Below, piece by piece: positions 6,701 through 9,320 of a DNA stretch of 9,320 bases; position 1 is the first letter of the stretch, and every line of letters begins with the position of its first letter. The stretch comes from Spirochaetota bacterium (lineage in GTDB: Bacteria; Spirochaetota; Spirochaetia; Treponematales; Treponemataceae), in contig JAKPSR010000020.1 in NCBI GenBank assembly GCA_029571425.1, positions 1 to 9,320 of the forward strand. The letters run 5' to 3'. Position numbers and translations under genes: made by a program. The notes under the pieces are model-generated. The model was given only the letters and a program-made list of their open reading frames with translations, ran no database searches and had not been told where the DNA came from.

Positions 6701-8891
6701 CGTCCCACGAGAAAGACTCGTCGTCATACACGCCGGCGGCGGGCTGCGGGCGCAGCGCGGACACGAGCCCGCTCGTGCGGAGGACGGTACCGTCCTTCAA
6801 TGTCGCCGCTACGTCGAGCACAAGCCAGTCCGCCGCGAGAAGCGGGGAAAGCGGTATCTGTATCTCGTATCGATTTTCACTAACCTTTCGCGCGCTCGCG
6901 CGCTGAGGTGTGCCGCCGTTCAGCGACCAAAGCACCTCGGTCGCCGGGAGCGGGGACTCAAGGGCAACGCGAACGGACTTCTGCGCCTGGGCCGACTTCG
7001 GGGCGCCCGGGCCGGCGAGCTCGACGCGCATCCCGTTGGCGAACGCCATGTCATCGGGAAGCAACCGCTCAAAATACAGCGAGGCTTGACCCGGGACCGG
7101 CGGAGCCTTTCCACCGGCGGGAACGAGCACCTCCGCGGATGCTCGGATGGAGTCATCGGCGATCTCCGGTTTTTTCCCGCGCTCGATACTCAAGTTGGTC
7201 GCGTAGAAACTACGCACCCCGCGCGCCACGCGATCGTGAACGTCGGTCGCCACGACCTCGAGCGTAAGGAGCCCGTAGGGGAAACTCGGCGATATCGGTA
7301 TCGATAGGTCAAACGTGGCCGCGCCCGACTTAACGGGCACGGCCACTTCGGCGAGCCCGGTTATGCGGTACGAAAGGGACTTAAGGCCGGCGGGGGCGTC
7401 GACGCGAGCGGCAATGCTCGCGCCGGACTCAACGCTCATACCCGCGGGATCGGCGCCTAAGGAGGGGATGGAAACGGATGGCGGCGGGCCGGCGATCGTA
7501 AAGCTCGCGGAGACGGGAACTCCGCGCGTGCCGTGCGCGTCGACCGGAATCACCTGCGCAAGGTGGGTTCCCGGCGAAAGGCCGGGAACGGAAACGCCGA
7601 AGGCTCCCTGCGTCGCGATCTCGACCGGATCGCCTCCGTCAATGGCATACCAAATCGCGGCGATCGCGTCATCGTCCGAAGCGACGCCGGAGATTCGCAG
7701 GTCGCCCTGGACCACGGAACCCGACGCGGGCGACGAAAGGGAAATGAGCGGCACGTCGCGCGAGGCGTCGATCGGTATCTTGCGGGTTACCGAGACCGCG
7801 TTACCCGCGTTATCCTTCGCCGTCACCGTGACGTCGAAGGACTTCCCTCCGGCCGCGCGCGCGTCGAACTCGCGAATCCAATACGGGTTCCCCTTCACCA
7901 ACTCGAAGGAACCCCCTTCCTTACCCGCGCGCCAATCCACCGATGCGATTCCGTTCACGTCGTCGGCGACTCCGGCGATCGTAAATAGGCCATCGACCGC
8001 CTCTCCCTCCTCGGGAGTGATAAAGGCGACCGTCGGCTTCGTGTTGTCAATATAGTATAGGAACGTGTACAAACCCTCGGAGCCCTGCCCGTCGACCGCC
8101 TTGAACCAGCAAACGGCGGGACCGTCTTTCATTCCCTCGGTTGATATCTCAAGATTAAACGCCCAAGCGAATTCGCCTTTGTTAAAATCTAGCTTTACGG
8201 GCTCGAAGCTCGCCCCGTTATCGAGGGAGTATAAGAGGCTTTTCACCCCGTTCCCGTCGGTAATGCGACCCGCGAGCGAGAACTTGCCCGACACGAGCGA
8301 ACCAAGCGCGCGGTTCCGCACCTCAGTCTCCGGCCGGTTACGGTCTAGGTTCCACGAGATCGTGAAGGGCTCGCCGCGCACCCCGTTCACGTCGACGCCG
8401 TACACGGAGATGACGTGGGCGCCTTCAGCCAACCCATTCGTATTTAGGTAGAAAGACCAGTATTCTTTTCCCTTCGCGCGAATGGGCGTTTCGGCGCCGT
8501 CAAGGATGAGCTCGACGTAGTCGACCGCGTCGTCGTCGATGCACGTGCCGACGATGTTCAGGTTGCCGGGCACTCGCATGTCCTGTAGAGGATTCGTGAT
8601 CCTGGTTACGGGAAGGTCTGAATTCGGGTCGACGTACATATTGAAGGGACCAGCGAAGCCTTCATTCCCCGCGAGGTCCTTCCCCGTTATCAGAATGTTG
8701 TACTTCCCGGGTTTGCGCTCGGAAATGTCCACCTTCTCGAGCCAGCTGTCGAGCTTACGCGCGGGGGTATCGATAGTATCCTTGCTACCTCCGGCAACAG
8801 CTGGTTGTAGTGAGCAAATGAGGAACCCAATGACGATGGACCAAGAAAAAGCTTGTTTAGCCATTCTCCGTAGATTCTCCATTATCATCAC
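3702..8891 (-). CDS. Giant Ig-like repeat protein with C-terminal outer-membrane barrel
   Basis: Complete, 1,729 residues. Residues 1-33 are a Sec signal peptide (cut expected after AVA, before GG). Residues 42-91 are the second half of an Ig-like domain, followed by full Ig-like domains at about 92-186, 187-285, 286-378, 379-469, 470-567, 640-713, 724-815, 818-917, 918-1011, 1012-1105, 1106-1197, 1198-1299, 1300-1394 and 1395-1510, and a half domain at 1511-1556. Most resemble the Big_7 family. The last 173 residues have about eight alternating amphipathic strands rich in Phe/Trp/Tyr and end in Phe, as outer-membrane barrels do. No catalytic motif is seen. The protein is probably anchored in the outer membrane by the barrel, with the Ig filament either on the surface or in the periplasm. 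GTG at 8891 was chosen because AGGGTGA lies 7 bases upstream; ATG at 8888, one codon in, is equally possible, and 8882 and 8864 less so. The gene is followed by the Ig lipoprotein gene. The exact family name is uncertain. Confidence 0.97.
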   Translation of the reverse strand: MMIMENLRRMAKQAFSWSIVIGFLICSLQPAVAGGSKDTIDTPARKLDSWLEKVDISERKPGKYNILITGKDLAGNEGFAGPFNMYVDPNSDLPVTRITNPLQDMRVPGNLNIVGTCIDDDAVDYVELILDGAETPIRAKGKEYWSFYLNTNGLAEGAHVISVYGVDVNGVRGEPFTISWNLDRNRPETEVRNRALGSLVSGKFSLAGRITDGNGVKSLLYSLDNGASFEPVKLDFNKGEFAWAFNLEISTEGMKDGPAVCWFKAVDGQGSEGLYTFLYYIDNTKPTVAFITPEEGEAVDGLFTIAGVADDVNGIASVDWRAGKEGGSFELVKGNPYWIREFDARAAGGKSFDVTVTAKDNAGNAVSVTRKIPIDASRDVPLISLSSPASGSVVQGDLRISGVASDDDAIAAIWYAIDGGDPVEIATQGAFGVSVPGLSPGTHLAQVIPVDAHGTRGVPVSASFTIAGPPPSVSIPSLGADPAGMSVESGASIAARVDAPAGLKSLSYRITGLAEVAVPVKSGAATFDLSIPISPSFPYGLLTLEVVATDVHDRVARGVRSFYATNLSIERGKKPEIADDSIRASAEVLVPAGGKAPPVPGQASLYFERLLPDDMAFANGMRVELAGPGAPKSAQAQKSVRVALESPLPATEVLWSLNGGTPQRASARKVSENRYEIQIPLSPLLAADWLVLDVAATLKDGTVLRTSGLVSALRPQPAAGVYDDESFSWDAVPADSGAFVLAEGGVLEGLYNGRPGRFAAQARIEKGPDGLEVSLDGNRVRVTARKEGEYPGLKLTVVDSSGAKYATAPFSVVVDSGSPELAVDASARPAWVQGSVPVKGQAKDGNAVASVEFSLDGGASWRAFNNKEKKQAGKRSFSFDESIDVSAIPDGKVELLVRATDSVGRATYDWRVFTKDTAAPEVETVVPAPGDVVNGETLIAFRTKDTGPIALAEYRASGDKSSWLPVQTSSLTNAMVGTAERPISDKMRFRFTDAAGNATVIDSWFFKVDAQADLPVVEIHLPSENEVVRKDFALSGVVYDDDQAAKLWYRVDAGPAIEVPIENSYSVPVSIKALGDNEHSIALWGEDIHGVRGKEVVRKVRVSLEEPKGEVVSPSFEQTSKGVVELTGTASDKNGIEKVEVSLDNGNSFNLAEGTERWKYRFDSRVIQDGTHVVFFRVYDKYGTTGLYSSQINLDNTPPAIRLELPLDGSRTGETLFIAGQTLDNIGLDRVSAKISNIDPKQPAIPGALTDIPFDNELIISRGVLISILPEGFYNLEVRGYDKAGNITRVSRNFEVYKGKDRNRIEFLYPMSGESVQGVFNVYGRVVSEDPPMRLMLYVDGKESSVSDPTPSGYFKFTLTPETLTGGAHTLAVRALLAGDKVVTSEDRQVIYKPNGPWVTIDSLAMGDFAIDRPWLMGSAGYAFTEEEILTLKSKDTTKAQRRTMQDKSLKEVEISFDNGKTFLPTESGKKWRFRIETTELPEGYHFMIVRATMVNGEVAVTRTIVQIDKTPPVIKLISPGEGGRYNDELVFSGLSSDDVKLYSVMLSLRPGDKSSYAVPAFIQGLYFDWHFWGATLYDIGVGLTFFDQNVKVQAQFGQFTAEQRKIFTPANMRYGGNVFGLKMLANLAYVPADYFFGPDFMWLSATAAIGANFSVFTESQSGKPQILSALLIQLEFPRVTIPKRKTFKTFSLYTEGQFWFIPTDVDSGEVNIQSILPHITGGIRINVF
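3705..4223 (-). other. C-terminal eight-stranded outer-membrane barrel domain (predicted)
   Basis: Residues 1557-1729. Alternating hydrophobic/polar strands can be drawn at about 1558-1573 (AVPAFIQGLYFDWHFW), 1577-1588, 1589-1600, 1617-1632, 1641-1658, 1667-1681, 1688-1703 and 1715-1729. The end, GGIRINVF, fits the C-terminal Phe signal recognised by the BAM complex. The size matches small eight-stranded barrels such as the OmpA or OmpW types. The strand count is by eye and could be off by one hairpin. Confidence 0.65.
4224..8768 (-). repeat. Ordered X-A-B array of Ig-like domains (protein level)
   Basis: Three domain subtypes recur in order. X domains end with a D-x-A-G-N strand (AGN at 74-76, 362-364, 995-997 and 1284-1286). 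A domains mostly open D-L/V-P-V/L, carry DDD (119-121, 406-408, 1040-1042) and end near HGVRG-like turns (169-173, 453-457, 1089-1093). B domains carry S-L/F-D-N/G-G-x-S/T-F/W (222, 854, 1142, 1456) and end D-N/K/T-T/A-x-P. The order is X0(half)-A-B, X-A-(divergent block)-B, X-A-B, X-A-B, X(half). The third A domain copy before the barrel (1300-1394) is the most diverged. DNA identity between copies is low, so this is an old duplication. Confidence 0.75.
6441..7484 (-). other. Divergent domain block inside the Ig array
   Basis: Residues 470-817. This segment falls between an A and a B domain and breaks the regular order. It contains an Ig-like domain without the DDD/DNG signatures (470-567), a Pro/Gly/Lys-rich stretch (about 568-640, including PAGGKAPPVPGQ), a strand-rich domain (640-713), and another beta domain (about 724-815) with GLYNGRPGRF and LEVSLDGNRVRV. 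The last could be cadherin-like or a different beta-sandwich. I cannot name these domains; they are candidates for the functional head or ligand-binding part. Confidence 0.5.
8793..8891 (-). other. Sec signal peptide of the barrel protein
   Basis: Residues 1-33. An Arg/Lys-containing n-region (ENLRRMAKQ) precedes a hydrophobic core (FSWSIVIGFLIC) and a QPAVA-GG cleavage site of the A-x-A type. Cys26 lies in the core, but Ile precedes it and a good signal peptidase I site follows, so lipidation is unlikely. Confidence 0.8.
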
Positions 8892-8898
8892 TATCGGT

Positions 8899-8908
8899 TC
8901 ACCCTCCC
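8899..8908 (-). promoter_or_regulatory. Ribosome-binding site of the barrel gene
   Basis: Minus-strand GGGAGGGTGA. It contains both GGAGG (11 bases before the GTG at 8891, 14 before the ATG at 8888) and GGTGA (7 and 10 bases). It is strong and supports a start at 8891 or 8888 over the ATG at 8864. Confidence 0.7.
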
Positions 8909-8961
8909 AAGTCCTACAGTAAATCTAATACATATAAACTCATAATTCCATAAAAAATTAG

Positions 8962-8978
8962 AGATTTTAAAGATTTTA
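8962..8978. repeat. Tandem AGATTTTA direct repeat in the promoter region
   Basis: AGATTTTA occurs at 8962-8969 and again at 8971-8978, with a 9-base period. It lies 70-90 bases upstream of the barrel gene start. It could be a regulator site or an UP-like element, or simply low-complexity AT sequence. Confidence 0.4.
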
Positions 8979-9080
8979 CAAACGGGGGTCTGGGCGATAG
9001 GCTATTTTTGCCCGAGCTTTTTGCGGGTCCGAAAACGCGTTATTGTACTTTCCGATAGAAACAGAAGGATTGACGCGACT

Positions 9081-9320
9081 TTAGACGCGGCTCAAGAAGA
9101 GGGTTGCGACAGGATCATTGGGGTTTTGCACGAGAACGGAGGAAAGATGCTGGGCGGCCTCGGCGGTTTTACCGGTAAAGAACGCGTAAAGCCCGCGCTC
9201 AAGCTCGCCCTGGGTCTTCCATTTGAGATCGCGTAGTTCCTCGGGATCGTTGGGATTTTGCACAAGAACGGAGGAGAGGTGTTGGGCCGCCTCGGTGGTT
9301 TTGCCGGCAAAGAACGCGAA
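9081..9320 (-). CDS. TPR-like repeat protein, C-terminal fragment
   Basis: Seventy-nine codons plus a TAA stop are visible; the gene enters from the right edge in frame. The peptide holds two copies of a helical unit, FF-T/A-GKT-A/T-EAAQHLSSVLVQNPNDP, 44 residues apart, joined by a Lys/Glu-rich helix (EELRDLKWKTQGELERGLY). The pattern of small residues, with Gly, Ala and a final N-P-N-D-P, resembles tetratricopeptide repeats, in which the last helix leads to a conserved Pro. TPR proteins are protein-interaction scaffolds; here the partner is unknown. The fragment ends LFLSRV. About 190 bases separate it from the barrel gene, so it is probably not in the same transcription unit, though a functional link is possible. 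The start, length and localisation are outside the window. Confidence 0.85.
   Translation of the reverse strand, partial: FAFFAGKTTEAAQHLSSVLVQNPNDPEELRDLKWKTQGELERGLYAFFTGKTAEAAQHLSSVLVQNPNDPVATLFLSRV
9112..9320 (-). repeat. 132-bp-period direct repeat in the TPR-like gene
   Basis: Positions 9112-9188 align with 9244-9320 at an offset of 132 bases (44 codons) with 11 mismatches in 77. Eight of these are synonymous; the others give Tyr/Phe, Thr/Ala and Ala/Thr. The second copy reaches the window edge, so more units may follow upstream in the gene. Confidence 0.85.

Larger units (their letters stand above)
8892..9080 (-). promoter_or_regulatory. AT-rich intergenic region, probable promoter of the Ig operon
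   Basis: The part at 8915-8981 is strongly AT-rich against GC-rich flanks and lies directly upstream of the barrel gene, so a promoter here is likely. TATATG and TAGATT, in the minus direction around 8925-8940, are weak -10 candidates, but no -35 box at proper spacing can be assigned. The part at 8982-9080 is GC-rich and follows the TPR gene stop. Its only hairpin there (GCCCG/CGGGT around 9011-9029) is four to five pairs without a T-run in the minus direction, so no terminator is claimed. Confidence 0.4.

Noticed and set aside
6889..6904. Perfect tandem CGCGCGCT repeat
   Set aside because: It has only two 8-base units inside the coding region, explained by Arg/Ala/Ser codons (RASARK). Too short to argue for slippage-based phase variation.
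3555..8922. Plus-strand and alternative minus-strand frames across the barrel gene (for example 4179-4889, 5376-5852, 6217-6906, 7315-8055)
   Set aside because: They overlap a complete, well-structured 1,729-codon gene, and their translations are low-complexity without recognisable domains.
9001..9035. Possible transcription terminator after the TPR-like gene
   Set aside because: The only hairpin (GCCCG/CGGGT) has a nine-base loop, a weak stem and no T-run following it in the minus direction.
9021..9236. Plus-strand frame opposite the TPR-like gene
   Set aside because: The minus-strand frame has a repeated peptide conserved through silent changes, so the coding strand is minus.
9112..9320. 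Spaced direct repeat considered as a CRISPR-like array
   Set aside because: Only two copies, imperfect, within an open reading frame and with a 132-base period set by codons; it encodes a protein repeat.

Overview
This is a GC-rich stretch of bacterial DNA in which every convincing gene lies on the minus strand. Reading in the direction of transcription, from the right edge to the left, it holds three genes. First is the tail of a tetratricopeptide (TPR)-like gene (9081 to the right edge). Next, after an AT-rich gap of about 190 bases, is a complete 1,729-codon gene for a secreted giant made of immunoglobulin (Ig)-like repeats, with a C-terminal domain that looks like an outer-membrane beta-barrel (3702-8891). 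Only 22 bases later comes a second giant Ig-repeat gene with a lipoprotein-type signal peptide. It runs without a stop for 1,226 codons and leaves the window at position 1.

The host must be a diderm, because the large protein ends in an aromatic-rich, strand-alternating barrel with a terminal phenylalanine. The relaxed lipobox (Thr before the Cys), the giant Ig-repeat surface or envelope proteins and the TPR neighbour suggest a GC-rich spirochaete of the treponeme/Spirochaetales kind. This is an inference from style; no marker gene is present to prove it.

The two giants probably form one transcription unit: spacing is tight, the ribosome-binding site of the second starts at the stop codon of the first, and no terminator is visible between them. 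They also share a recognisable module. In the barrel protein the Ig domains are not interchangeable: three subtypes follow each other in a fixed order (called X, A and B here), and that order recurs four times, once interrupted by a block of divergent domains. An X-A-B triplet of the same type can be read in the lipoprotein. The likely picture is a pair of long Ig filaments, one fixed in the outer membrane by a barrel and one by a lipid, acting as adhesins, surface structures or periplasmic tethers. Their ligand and topology cannot be read from sequence.

The many long open frames on the plus strand across 1-8900 are antisense shadows of these genes and are not annotated. There is no RNA gene, CRISPR array, insertion sequence or confident terminator in the window.
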